64,000 nt of DNA from Pyrobaculum islandicum DSM 4184. Its GTDB lineage: Archaea; Thermoproteota; Thermoprotei; Thermoproteales; Thermoproteaceae. The stretch lies in assembly GCF_000015205.1 (NCBI RefSeq), contig NC_008701.1, positions 809,436 to 873,435 of the forward strand, written 5' to 3'. This document shows, piece by piece, positions 25,095 to 33,943 of this stretch. Made by a program: the position numbers and the translations under genes. The notes beneath the pieces were generated by a model. That model had not been told where the DNA came from and ran no database searches. It was given only the letters and a program-made list of their open reading frames with translations. The first letter of the stretch is position 1; every line of letters begins with the position of its first letter.

Positions 25095-26456
25095 ATGGTT
25101 GAGAAATTTGACATTGTAATTGCCGGCGCCGGCACTGCGGGAGCTTACGCATCTTACCTTCTTGCAAAAAGCGGATTTAGAGTGGCCTTGTTAGAATCTA
25201 AAAGTGGCAATGAGATAGGAGTTAAGACTTGCGGCGATGGGCTAGGTCTTCACCATGTGGAAAGGATGTCAAGATACCTTACTCCGAACTCCAAGGTTTT
25301 TCAGAACAAAATAGAGGGCGTGGAGCTTATAAGCCCTGATGAAAAGACTAAACTGATAATTAAAGGAGAAGGCTACGTCTTAGATAGATTTGCCTGGGGT
25401 AGGTGGCTTGTGGAAGAGGCTATTAGAGCTGGTGCAACACTTTATGAGGGGCACACGGCAACATCTCCCATAGTTGAAAACGGCTCTGTAGTTGGAGTAA
25501 AGGCGGTAGAGAGGAAAAGCGGCATTGTTAAAGAATTTAGAGCTAAGGTTACTATAGACGCCACAGGAGCTGCCGCCGTTTTAAGAACTAAACTTTCAGG
25601 TTGGGCAGTCTCAGAGCCGTTGCACCCAGAGGATGTCTCACACGCATATAGAGAGATTGTGTATGTAGAAGAGCCTTTGGAAAATCCACAGTATATAAAG
25701 ATATACCTAGATATGGCAGTAGCTCCAGGCGGTTATTGGTGGATCTTCCCCCGTAACGCTACAATGTTGAACATCGGGCTGGGGATCTGGGGGGTTTTGA
25801 GACGAAACCCTAGAGTTAACTATGAACAATACATATTGCCGCGGTTTAAAATTAGAGGCAAATACCACATAGGCGGCGGCTTTATCCCAACTAGGAGACC
25901 ATTAAAGACTTTAGTTGGCAATGGAATTGTAGTACTAGGCGACGCCGCTGCCGCAGTTAATCCAATACATGGTGGCGGAATAGGGCAAGCTTTGCTCACT
26001 GCTGAGTTGGCCTCAAAAGCGATAACAAAGGCTTTTGAAACCGGCGATTTTTCTGAAGAAACGCTGTGGGAGTACAACTTGCTCTACATGAAGGAGTGGG
26101 GCTTTAGACAGGCACAACTTGACGTGCTACGGCTTATGCTTCAGACATTAGACAACGACGACCTTAACTTCGGACTTTCACGTAAAATATTAAACGAAGA
26201 CGAAATTTACCACCTAGCCGCCAGGGGTACCGATCTGTCACTGATTGACAAATTTAAAGTGTTGATGCAATTTGTCGGCAGACCTGCACTATTGAGAAAA
26301 CTTACTCTATCTATTCAATATGCTAAGGAGATCGGAGATTTATACCTAGCATATCCAAGAGAGAAAGCAGAATTAGATAGATGGTATACACAAGTAGTTA
26401 ATAAATACAACGAATACCGTAAAAAGATAGGGCTTGGGCCCTTGCCGACGGCGTAA
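25095..26456 (+). CDS. Geranylgeranyl reductase-type FAD flavoprotein
   Basis: Saturates the isoprenoid chains of archaeal ether lipids (digeranylgeranylglycerophospholipid reductase) or of other geranylgeranyl groups. 453 residues, FAD GxGxxG at 11-16 (VIAGAGTAGAYASYLL), a YxWxFP-like substrate motif (APGGYWWIFPRN), and the second FAD motif VVLGDAAAAVNPIHGGGIGQ. First gene of a five-gene operon: its TAA is directly followed by the next ATG. Exact substrate uncertain because paralogues exist. Confidence 0.9.
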   Translation: MVEKFDIVIAGAGTAGAYASYLLAKSGFRVALLESKSGNEIGVKTCGDGLGLHHVERMSRYLTPNSKVFQNKIEGVELISPDEKTKLIIKGEGYVLDRFAWGRWLVEEAIRAGATLYEGHTATSPIVENGSVVGVKAVERKSGIVKEFRAKVTIDATGAAAVLRTKLSGWAVSEPLHPEDVSHAYREIVYVEEPLENPQYIKIYLDMAVAPGGYWWIFPRNATMLNIGLGIWGVLRRNPRVNYEQYILPRFKIRGKYHIGGGFIPTRRPLKTLVGNGIVVLGDAAAAVNPIHGGGIGQALLTAELASKAITKAFETGDFSEETLWEYNLLYMKEWGFRQAQLDVLRLMLQTLDNDDLNFGLSRKILNEDEIYHLAARGTDLSLIDKFKVLMQFVGRPALLRKLTLSIQYAKEIGDLYLAYPREKAELDRWYTQVVNKYNEYRKKIGLGPLPTA

Positions 26457-27014
26457 ATGGAGATAGAGGAGGAGTTTCTAAGGTACGTACGCCTACTTTA
26501 CGAAAGAGGTCACTTAACTCTCTTGTCAGGCAATGTCTCGGTTCGTGCGGGAAATAGAGTATTAGTGACGCCTACGTCACGTCCAAAGCCGTTTCTCACA
26601 GTCGACGACTTAGTCTGGATAGACTTAGAGGGCAGAGTTATTAAAGGTCGTCTAATGCCGACAAGCGAGTGGCGAATGCATGTGGCAGTATATAAGAGAC
26701 GGGGCGATGTAAACGCCGTAGTGCATACACACGACGTCTTACCTATAATTCTCGCCGATAAGTTAGACAGTTCGCTTCTTTCAGAAGCTGAGATATATCT
26801 CGGCTCAGAAATAGCTATAGTGGAGTATTTCCAACCTGGCACCGTAGAGTTGGCAGAAAGTGTTGCAAAAGCACTAGAAAGAAATAATGTAGCTATTTTA
26901 AAACGCCACGGAGTAGTAGCTGTAGGTAGAGACTTAGCTGAGGCAGTAAATAGAGTAGAGACCCTAGTAGACTTAGCCAAGGCTGTGTTTTACAAACAAC
27001 TTTTGGAGTTATGA
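26457..27014 (+). CDS. Class II aldolase/adducin family protein (FucA-like)
   Basis: Zinc-dependent aldolase-type enzyme, like fuculose-1-phosphate aldolase. 185 residues: LTLLSGNVSVRAGNRVLVTP, zinc ligands in VVHTHDVLPI and in ILKRHGVVAVG, catalytic Glu region in TSEWRMHVAVYKR. Substrate unknown; similar archaeal enzymes act on dihydroxyacetone phosphate adducts in sugar or cofactor routes. It abuts the reductase and overlaps RibK by 4 bases. Confidence 0.88.
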   Translation: MEIEEEFLRYVRLLYERGHLTLLSGNVSVRAGNRVLVTPTSRPKPFLTVDDLVWIDLEGRVIKGRLMPTSEWRMHVAVYKRRGDVNAVVHTHDVLPIILADKLDSSLLSEAEIYLGSEIAIVEYFQPGTVELAESVAKALERNNVAILKRHGVVAVGRDLAEAVNRVETLVDLAKAVFYKQLLEL

Positions 27015-27646
27015 AGTGTATAGATCGTAGACTTATCGGCGATTTAATAGCTCTCTCAACTGTAGAGGGGCTCTCTGTGACAGACGCCGCAGAAAAACTT
27101 TGTCTCACTAGACAGGGACTATACAAACTACTCCGCCACCTCAAAAAAGAGGGTTATGTAGCGGAGGGACCCGCCATTAGGCTCACCCAGAAGGGCAAAG
27201 ACACATTGGGCATTGTACTTAAGGATTTACTGCGTTACTTTAACATACTCTCTATAAGACTCTCTGGGCGTGTAGTTAGCGGACTTGGCGAAGGCGCGTT
27301 TTACATGTCGCTAGAGGGCTATAGACGAGCTATAGAACAAAAACTTGGGTTTACGCCATATCCAGGTACGCTAAATATAAAATTAGACCCCCCCTCGGTA
27401 GTATACAAGAGATATCTAGATAGTCTCCCTGGCATACTTATACCAGGTTTTTCGAACGGGTTGAGGACTTACGGCGCTGTAAAGGCCTTTAGAGCAAAAC
27501 TAAGAGATATAGAGGGCGCTATTGTAATGCCAGAGAGAACACATCACCCCACCGACGTAATTGAGGTAATAGCTCCTTTTAAACTCCGCGAAATACTTGG
27601 CCTTAGAGACGGCGATAGAGTAGAGATAGAAATTTATCTCGAATGA
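27011..27646 (+). CDS. ribK: CTP-dependent riboflavin kinase with N-terminal helix-turn-helix
   Basis: Makes FMN from riboflavin, using CTP in archaea. 211 residues: N-terminal winged helix-turn-helix (VTDAAEKLCLTRQGLYKLLR) and C-terminal kinase domain with GRVVSGLGEGAFYMSLEGY and GFTPYPGTLNIKL, which are the family signatures. The HTH may let it regulate flavin genes. 4-base overlaps with both neighbours. Confidence 0.92.
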   Translation: MKCIDRRLIGDLIALSTVEGLSVTDAAEKLCLTRQGLYKLLRHLKKEGYVAEGPAIRLTQKGKDTLGIVLKDLLRYFNILSIRLSGRVVSGLGEGAFYMSLEGYRRAIEQKLGFTPYPGTLNIKLDPPSVVYKRYLDSLPGILIPGFSNGLRTYGAVKAFRAKLRDIEGAIVMPERTHHPTDVIEVIAPFKLREILGLRDGDRVEIEIYLE

Positions 27647-29013
27647 AAGTAGGAGATGTGAAAGAGCTTGGAATTGTCGTCAGTGGAGCTACTATTGGAG
27701 CCATCCCGGTGCAAATATACCGTTCTGCCGAGCGTTATGCAGTAGAAGAGCAATTGGTTGGCGTTGTCGATAGAGAAAACCCAGGAGAGATGGTAATTGG
27801 CTTCCTACGGAGGGTGACAAAACTTGAACCTGTCATAAAAGATAGAGTTAGAACGCCATACGTGGACAGGCCAGACATGGTAGATCATGGCATTTTATTG
27901 CCATACACATCTGCTATCGTGAAACCGTATGTGGCTGTTAGAGATGGAAAAATTAGCGAAGTAACTAATATCGTAACCCCGGGCTCTAAGGTCTATCTAA
28001 TTGACGCTTCTATTCTCGAGGGGCTTTTCAAAGGCGAGTACATCTACATCGGGACACATAAGTACTCAGGGTGGGCGTTACCCCTAGATGTTAGATATAT
28101 AACTCACCACGTTGGTGTCTTCGGCGCCACTGGTATGGGTAAATCACGACTTGTGAGAGCGCTTATAAATGAGCTAGCAACGAGAGGGTACAAGGTCGTG
28201 GTATTTGACCACACGGGAGTTGATTACGCCCCCTATTATCAAACAGTTATAAAATCTACAGAAGTGAAAATACCACCAAATATACTGGCCTCGGTTATAG
28301 CAAGAGTTGCACAACTGCAATGGCAGACACATGGAGAGTATCTAGAGATTGCGACTATGACTTACGAGGGGAAGTGGTCAAAAGAGACTTTTATAGCCCA
28401 TGTAAAGAGAGTAATGAAAAGGTTAAACGCCAGAGACTCAACCATTGAGAAAGTCGAACTTTACATCAAACAGCTTGTAGATAATACATTTTTTGAAGAG
28501 TTAAACGCCAGAGTGAAATTGCCTGGAGATATACTCTCTATCGACGTCTCGCCTATAGTAGTTGATCTAAGCTATGACACCGATCTCTCAGTTAAACAAG
28601 CAATTGTGGCGTCTGTAATTGAGGCAGCATGGAACAAGGTTAAGAGAGAGAAGACTTCCACAAATGTGGTGTTTGTAGTAGATGAAGCTCAAAACTACGC
28701 CCCTCAGACATGGACAATATCTAAGGACGCCATAGAGACGACTGTCAGAGAGGGGAGGAAATGGGGACTCTCTATCGTGCTTGCAAGCCAGCGAATTGTC
28801 GGAGATATAGACCCCTCTATTAGGGCTAACTTGGGAACCATATTTTTCTCTAGACTTACAGCGCCTACAGACATAAGAGAGATCTCCATGTATCTAGATC
28901 TAGCAGATGTAAACGAAAGCATCTTAGCGCAGTTACAGCCCAGGGAGTTTTTCGTCGCGGGACTTATGAACCCCTTACGTAAACCCGTTTTAATAAAGAC
29001 ACGCGAAGTTTAG
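27643..29013 (+). CDS. herA: HerA hexameric DNA translocase/helicase
   Basis: FtsK/HerA ATPase that works with NurA in resecting DNA ends for recombination. 456 residues: N-terminal HAS-barrel, Walker A GATGMGKS at 161-168, Walker B VVFVVDEAQNYAP near 345, and the sensor region LASQRIVGDIDPSIRANLG. Somewhat shorter than Sulfolobus HerA (about 500). NurA follows 2 bases later, confirming identity. Confidence 0.92.
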   Translation: MKVGDVKELGIVVSGATIGAIPVQIYRSAERYAVEEQLVGVVDRENPGEMVIGFLRRVTKLEPVIKDRVRTPYVDRPDMVDHGILLPYTSAIVKPYVAVRDGKISEVTNIVTPGSKVYLIDASILEGLFKGEYIYIGTHKYSGWALPLDVRYITHHVGVFGATGMGKSRLVRALINELATRGYKVVVFDHTGVDYAPYYQTVIKSTEVKIPPNILASVIARVAQLQWQTHGEYLEIATMTYEGKWSKETFIAHVKRVMKRLNARDSTIEKVELYIKQLVDNTFFEELNARVKLPGDILSIDVSPIVVDLSYDTDLSVKQAIVASVIEAAWNKVKREKTSTNVVFVVDEAQNYAPQTWTISKDAIETTVREGRKWGLSIVLASQRIVGDIDPSIRANLGTIFFSRLTAPTDIREISMYLDLADVNESILAQLQPREFFVAGLMNPLRKPVLIKTREV

Positions 29014-29015
29014 TA

Positions 29016-30179
29016 ATGGAAACGCTAGACTATTGGATTGAGCCTGATTTAATAATCGCGCTTAGACATGACATTGAAAAATATTCAGAAAAAATTATGC
29101 AACTCCACAAGATAATAGATGAACTCGTCTCACTTAGGGAAAAAGTCGTAGTAAAAGAAATCGTATCCCCTCGTAATTTTAATGTCTACGCAGTGGATTC
29201 GTCATATGGCACTCCACCATTGGAGTTAGTCGGCGGCGTATTTACAGTCATTGCATATGGGTATGTTGGAGTTTCCTATGGCATACAAGACAGGTATGTA
29301 TCTGGTGCTATATACTTCAGTGACAGCAGAGAAGCCGATCTTTCAAGATTCTCCGCCATCTTAGAGAAACGTCTGGCGGCGAGACTCCTTGAGACTAAGC
29401 TCGAAGGTAGAAAAAACATAGACTTATTGGTGCTTGACGGCGAAATCGCAATACATCCGCTCCCATATAATCTTGCTGTGAAAGGCGGGAAATATGAGGA
29501 GATAAACCGTGTGGTAAATAGGATGTTAAAAGCGGCGGCACAAAGTAGAACAACTATAGTGGGAGTAGCCAAAAGAGTTAGATCAAAATATCTGTCTGTG
29601 CTAGCTAACAAGTGTCTTCCTGTTAATGACAAAATAACTGCATCTACAATGATAAAACCTGGCGAATATTTCAGTCTCGGCAAACTACGAGATATTTTAC
29701 CCAAATGGGTGTTGATACATTACGCCGATTGTGAGGGTAACAGAGAGAGGGATTCTATCCTCATGTGTTACAGTGGTAAGTCTACAAAGTTGTCTGAGAA
29801 AGGCGAAAGACTTTGCCGTAGGCTCAAGGAATTTGATAAAAATTTTAAAAGTGTATTAGAAACACATGAATATCCATACCTCCGCCATCTCGGAGATATA
29901 GAAGTCGTGTACTACATGCCTCCTGGCCATAGGACGGCTGTCCGCGTTGAGGTCTTAGACTTTGGAAACTTAGGCGTGGAAAACATTGTATCTTATCTAG
30001 CAGCGACAACTTCTACAGTGACAGGATATCCGCAGATTTTAGATGCTGTAGATCAATACGTCAGAGTCAGCCCAGATCTTGTAGAAGCTGTATTAACTTC
30101 ACTATTAACAAAAACTCCAGAATCTCTCGCATATATTATGTGGCCTACTAATATGCAGAAAAGACTTAGCCGCTTTTAA
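29016..30179 (+). CDS. nurA: NurA 5'-3' nuclease
   Basis: Nuclease partner of HerA. 387 residues with the metal-binding Asp in VYAVDSSYGTPPLELVGG (D61) and DLLVLDGEIAIHP (D141, E143). The C-terminus has the conserved YPQILDAVDQYVRVSPDL. Slightly longer than most NurA (330-350). Its 3' end overlaps the ASCH gene by 14 bases, tail to tail. Confidence 0.9.
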   Translation: METLDYWIEPDLIIALRHDIEKYSEKIMQLHKIIDELVSLREKVVVKEIVSPRNFNVYAVDSSYGTPPLELVGGVFTVIAYGYVGVSYGIQDRYVSGAIYFSDSREADLSRFSAILEKRLAARLLETKLEGRKNIDLLVLDGEIAIHPLPYNLAVKGGKYEEINRVVNRMLKAAAQSRTTIVGVAKRVRSKYLSVLANKCLPVNDKITASTMIKPGEYFSLGKLRDILPKWVLIHYADCEGNRERDSILMCYSGKSTKLSEKGERLCRRLKEFDKNFKSVLETHEYPYLRHLGDIEVVYYMPPGHRTAVRVEVLDFGNLGVENIVSYLAATTSTVTGYPQILDAVDQYVRVSPDLVEAVLTSLLTKTPESLAYIMWPTNMQKRLSRF

Positions 30180-30717
30180 CGTCCTCTTTAAATAACGCTA
30201 TAGCTGCTCTCCTTAAAACTCGCCTAATGACCCCCCTCTTTTCAACAGTTCCAAAAAGCTTGAGAGCCGCCTTACGTATACTCCCTGTTTCAACAACTGC
30301 CTTTAGTATCTGTTGCTCGCGGTTACTGAGCTTGAGCTTGTTTAATGCCAAAGTTGCGATTTCTACAGGTGTCAATCCCCCATATTGTAAATCCTCTGGC
30401 ATATCTGTTCTCTCAATGTTTTTAAAACGTATGATAGTCACTATAGCGCTGTCTTTAATACCTGGATATCTCCTCCTTAGATACTCTATCAACTCTTCTC
30501 TTGACTTGAAACCGTCGAGTATTGCGTCTTCGTCTGTCAATTCAGAGAGACGTTTATACGATACTTGTTCAACTTCGGCAATAGCAACGATTTTACCTCT
30601 GCTGTGGATGTATACTCTGTCTGCAACTCGTAGTAAACCAGGTCTGACAGTACTCTTTTTCTCTCCCCTGAATAAGAGCCTTACGTATTTAGGGGAAAGC
30701 ATTATATGACGTATCAC
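30166..30717 (-). CDS. ASCH-domain protein with C-terminal helical region
   Basis: 183 residues. The N-terminal about 85 residues match the ASCH fold (MLSPKYVRLLFRGEKKSTVR, then GKIVAIAEVEQVSYKRLSEL), a predicted RNA-binding or nucleoside-processing module. The rest is helical and basic, with a helix-turn-helix-like LKLSNREQQILKAVVETGSI. Function unknown; RNA-related by family. Confidence 0.8.
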   Translation of the reverse strand: MIRHIMLSPKYVRLLFRGEKKSTVRPGLLRVADRVYIHSRGKIVAIAEVEQVSYKRLSELTDEDAILDGFKSREELIEYLRRRYPGIKDSAIVTIIRFKNIERTDMPEDLQYGGLTPVEIATLALNKLKLSNREQQILKAVVETGSIRKAALKLFGTVEKRGVIRRVLRRAAIALFKEDVKSG

Positions 30718-30746
30718 GTTTTGTAAAACACACTGCCTAATTTAAT

Positions 30747-31712
30747 TTATCCAAGGACTAGCGCTGGAGTGTTTCCGAAGCCTTCTATGTAATACTCGTC
30801 TGTATCTACAGGGAAAATCCTCACGCCAATTGGCCGTTTCTTTACCTCGGCTATTGCCAGTAAGTCGTATAACAGTCGTCTCAACCTATCCCACTGGCTT
30901 ATCTTTATCGGCGCCATATCAAGACCAGGCACACACACCGAGATATAGCTAATAAGCTTGGAAAGATCAAGAACACCCTCTCTTATAAGTCGCTTAAGCT
31001 CCTCGTCCTCGGCAAGAGGGAGCATGACTTCATTAAAGCCGACCTTTTTAACCTCCGCTTCTTTAATCGCCTTGTTTAGTCTGTAGATTGCATAATGTGA
31101 ACCCACATTGCCAAGCCTCATACCAAAAATCCTCTCTACGGCTTTTGCCACACTCTCCTCTCCCCAAGGCGATAGTGAGCCGTCTAACCCTAGGAACTTG
31201 ACGCCAATTAGTTCGGCGATGTATCTACCCACCTCCTCTCCTTTTTTTAAAATAAAGCTAATATCATCTACGTTCTCTATATCGTTTGGATATAAAAGAG
31301 ATACCGAAAGTCCGCGCTCGGTTGATAAAGATGCTGGAAAATACGGCGAATTATAAACATGTCCCCCTATTATGAGAGAGATGTAGCGAGAGAGATGTAT
31401 CTCCCCTTTAGAATATATGTTCTTTAAAAATTTCACATATTCTAATACATCGTTTAGAGTGCCAAAGACTTCGTACTGAGAAACAAGCCTATAGATATCC
31501 TCCGCATTGTAATACAAATGTAGAGCCGAAATATACTTTACGCCGCGGTCTCTAAGAGTTTTTATAACTTTTTCAACTTGTCCAGGAGGCGGCGGTGATA
31601 CAGATATACGGATAGTTAAAGCGTTAATGTCTTTTGTAACTTGGAGAAACTTATCTACAATAGAGAAGTCGTCATCCCACCTTACATGAAGAGTGACCGC
31701 CCTAATTCTCAT
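30747..31712 (-). CDS. DUF711 (UPF0210) family protein
   Basis: About 322 residues starting MRIRAVTLHVRWDDDFSIVD. I reject the longer frame to 31841 because it would run over 125 bases into the neighbouring gene. Signatures KFLGLDGSLSPWGEESVAKA and ISVCVPGLDMAPI match DUF711. The family resembles pyruvate formate-lyase folds but lacks an assigned reaction. One base separates it from the upstream gene, so co-transcription is likely. Confidence 0.82.
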   Translation of the reverse strand: MRIRAVTLHVRWDDDFSIVDKFLQVTKDINALTIRISVSPPPPGQVEKVIKTLRDRGVKYISALHLYYNAEDIYRLVSQYEVFGTLNDVLEYVKFLKNIYSKGEIHLSRYISLIIGGHVYNSPYFPASLSTERGLSVSLLYPNDIENVDDISFILKKGEEVGRYIAELIGVKFLGLDGSLSPWGEESVAKAVERIFGMRLGNVGSHYAIYRLNKAIKEAEVKKVGFNEVMLPLAEDEELKRLIREGVLDLSKLISYISVCVPGLDMAPIKISQWDRLRRLLYDLLAIAEVKKRPIGVRIFPVDTDEYYIEGFGNTPALVLG

Positions 31713-31713
31713 A

Positions 31714-32616
31714 CTAGTAATACCACGTGATTGTATGTAAATGTTCTGGCGGAAATCTCGACAGAGAATAAGCTTTACAAACCTCCTTAAGTGGACAAAT
31801 ATCGCATTTAGGAGATTCACGAATACAAATCTTTCTGCCAAAGGACCATAGGTAGTCGTCTAGGGCGAATGGGTGTATGTCTGCAAATTTTGCAACTATT
31901 CTCCATGCCGTTTTGACAGCCTCCCTAAGTCTAATGTCTTCCTCCCGCGTTACCTCAACGCCACTTTCTAAAAAATCGTAGTTGATATCAACTATGCCTA
32001 ATCTATAGGCCACTCTGGAGAGGTGGTTATCAACTGGAACATCTGCTTCGTTTAAATCTCTGAAATCGGCTAACCTTCTCCCATCTAGAAACTTGGCAAG
32101 TAACATAACCTTCTTCCCTACCGGATCCTCATATGCTCGGAGGTCTTTTAGCGACTTTTGAAGATCTGAAATTCTCTCTCTTGAGACTAGTTTTTCAAAA
32201 CCGCCACGTAACATAGCTTTACGTCCCACATCTCTAAGTAGTAACACTCTAGTGTGGAAGTCCCACACCCTTTTCCCCCCAAGCGAAAGGAGAAGCTCTG
32301 CCTCAGACGGTGTAAGTCTGGCGAGTTTTTCAGCTTTGAAAAAACCCTTGTCGTAGGCTATTCTCCCAAGTCTATAAAGCGCGTCTGCTCCGTGGAAGAA
32401 TTCCCCCTCTATCTCCCCTTCAAATGGCTCCCAGAGACTAGTTCTATGGTCTATGGCGACCATAGATACAAAGTATGCCAATTGACTCTCCAAGGGATCG
32501 TCGGGCGGAGGATAGAGGCGTTGGTCTAGATATTGTTCACGTTTTATCTCTAGTCTTCTTATTACACTAGCGACAGCCTCGGCTCTATCTACATCTATAA
32601 CTTCCACATTTGGCAA
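31714..32616 (-). CDS. HhH DNA-glycosylase-like protein with endonuclease III-type Fe-S cluster
   Basis: 300 residues. The C-terminal cluster C-x6-C-x2-C-x5-C (CIRESPKCDICPLKEVC) is exactly the endonuclease III/MutY spacing. A helix-hairpin-helix region with an Asp that could be catalytic (VPVDNHLSRVAYRLGI) lies before it. The N-terminal 150 residues are unlike typical Nth, and no clear catalytic Lys is evident, so it is a divergent family, perhaps DNA repair. It differs, as far as I recall, from the Pa-AGOG glycosylase of Pyrobaculum. Confidence 0.78.
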   Translation of the reverse strand: MPNVEVIDVDRAEAVASVIRRLEIKREQYLDQRLYPPPDDPLESQLAYFVSMVAIDHRTSLWEPFEGEIEGEFFHGADALYRLGRIAYDKGFFKAEKLARLTPSEAELLLSLGGKRVWDFHTRVLLLRDVGRKAMLRGGFEKLVSRERISDLQKSLKDLRAYEDPVGKKVMLLAKFLDGRRLADFRDLNEADVPVDNHLSRVAYRLGIVDINYDFLESGVEVTREEDIRLREAVKTAWRIVAKFADIHPFALDDYLWSFGRKICIRESPKCDICPLKEVCKAYSLSRFPPEHLHTITWYY

Positions 32617-32653
32617 AATATGAAGGTTAAAAAGCGTATAGCGTGTTGTAGAT

Positions 32654-33034
32654 ATGCGTACATGTGTTGAACTTAGGGGTAGTATATCGGTCGCACATAA
32701 TCCCTCTTTTTCTCCAAAGTGGGCACGGATTCATGGCCACGACTACGTAATCACCGTAGGTATATGTAGAGACGGATACACAGATGTTGTAGTCGATGCA
32801 GCAGAAGTTAGCGAAAAATTTAGGAAAGTCTTGACATCTATGGACGGGAGGTATTTGGCATCGCCATTTGAAAAACTGCCGCCCGATATAAAAGATGTAT
32901 ATATAGTGCCGTGTAGCCTATCTGGCGTCAGTGGCGAGTGTTTAGCAAGACATATAGCAGAACTTATGAGGGCTTCTTGGGTCAGGATATGTGAAAGTGG
33001 GTTTGGATCTCCCTGTTTTTACTACGAGAGTTAA
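32654..33034 (+). CDS. 6-pyruvoyl-tetrahydropterin synthase/QueD-like protein
   Basis: 126 residues of the T-fold family. Zinc ligands H15 (SVAHNPSF), H27 and H29 (IHGHDYVITV) are present. The catalytic Cys normally four residues before HGH is replaced (KWAR-IHGHDY), so the reaction may differ from QueD (7-deazaguanine, archaeosine pathway). Divergent from the Fe-S glycosylase gene; 28 bases before the MoaD-like gene. Confidence 0.82.
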   Translation: MRTCVELRGSISVAHNPSFSPKWARIHGHDYVITVGICRDGYTDVVVDAAEVSEKFRKVLTSMDGRYLASPFEKLPPDIKDVYIVPCSLSGVSGECLARHIAELMRASWVRICESGFGSPCFYYES

Positions 33035-33062
33035 AGAAAAATAGTGAGTTGGAGTATATTAT

Positions 33063-33344
33063 GTGAAGATCAGAGTTAAGTTTTTGGCGTCTCTATACGA
33101 GTTAACAGGAGTTTTAAAAACGGAACTCGACGTCCCCGACGGAATTTCAATAAAGGAACTCATAAGTCTCTTGAGTATGCGCTATCGAAATCTAGAGACA
33201 GAGATTTTAGACGAAACTGGTAATTTAAAACCTATGTATAACATCTTAGTCAACGGAAGAGCTATAGAGTGGCTTAATGGTCTAGCTACAAAATTAAAAG
33301 ATGGCGACGAAGTGGTTTTTATACCGCCGGCAGCTGGAGGTTAG
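33063..33344 (+). CDS. MoaD/ThiS-type ubiquitin-like sulfur carrier
   Basis: 93-residue beta-grasp protein (GTG start) beginning MKIRVKFLASLYELTGV and ending FIPPAAGG, the GG tail needed for activation by an E1-like enzyme. It may supply sulfur for molybdopterin/tungstopterin (fitting the AOR here), or for tRNA thiolation, or act as a SAMP modifier. The end overlaps the opposite-strand gene by 26 bases. Confidence 0.9.
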   Translation: MKIRVKFLASLYELTGVLKTELDVPDGISIKELISLLSMRYRNLETEILDETGNLKPMYNILVNGRAIEWLNGLATKLKDGDEVVFIPPAAGG

Positions 33345-33759
33345 CGCAGGGATCCCACATTGTGAATTTGCCACATCCATAACTTGCCACAGCACTGCAG
33401 AGGACTACTACATGATCTTTTATCCCAAACTCCCCTCGGTATATACACTCTATTACTCTTGACGCATCTCCCAAAGCGTAACAAGGCGCAACTTTACAAT
33501 TAACGACATTGCCCCATTTCTCAAGTTTTTTCTCGCCTGGCTTACCAAATATCTCAACAGCCCTCTGAGCGTCATTTACGAGATTTATAGAAAACGCTTT
33601 TTTCTGTCTTATAAGTGCCAGAGTCTTTCGGTCTTTATAAAACGGCAGTGCGATAAGCGTGGTCTCTCCAGGTATTACGAGGGGCCATCCGACTACCGCA
33701 CCGTGATTCTCCACTACTATTATTAGAATTGGAGTTGGAAGCGGCGCTTTCTCGCACAT
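33319..33759 (-). CDS. Flavin-reductase-like split-barrel protein
   Basis: 146 residues that look like an FMN-binding split barrel (VVGWPLVIPGETTLIALPFY, then LIRQKKAFSINLVND and CKVAPCYALGDASRVIECIY). Six cysteines, unusual for the family, including a C-terminal YGCGKFTMWDPC. No partner oxygenase nearby. Family call is moderate; could be a DUF447-type protein. Confidence 0.6.
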   Translation of the reverse strand: MCEKAPLPTPILIIVVENHGAVVGWPLVIPGETTLIALPFYKDRKTLALIRQKKAFSINLVNDAQRAVEIFGKPGEKKLEKWGNVVNCKVAPCYALGDASRVIECIYRGEFGIKDHVVVLCSAVASYGCGKFTMWDPCANLQLPAV

Positions 33760-33790
33760 ACATTTTTAAGATTGACTTAGAGTAAAAAAT

Positions 33791-33943
33791 GTGGAATACG
33801 AAAAGTCTGTAGTTACCACGGTGATTTTGCCAAAACACTTAGTGAGGAAGATAGATCGGCTAGTTACAAGAGGCTATTTCAGAAGCCGGGGGGATGTGAT
33901 AAAATATGCTATAGAAAACTTGCTTAAAAAATATGCCGTCTAG
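33791..33943 (+). CDS. Ribbon-helix-helix (CopG-like) DNA-binding protein
   Basis: 50 residues from a GTG start: a beta-strand (KSVVTTVILPKHLVRKIDRL) then two helices (SRGDVIKYAIENLLKKY), the classic RHH layout. Such proteins are autoregulators or antitoxins; no toxin gene stands beside it. Its TAG and the fumarase TAG overlap in one CTAG. Confidence 0.75.
   Translation: MEYEKSVVTTVILPKHLVRKIDRLVTRGYFRSRGDVIKYAIENLLKKYAV

Noticed and set aside
30747-31841. Longer start for the DUF711 gene
   Set aside because: It would overlap the Fe-S glycosylase-like gene by over 125 bases; the family N-terminus fits the ATG at 31712.
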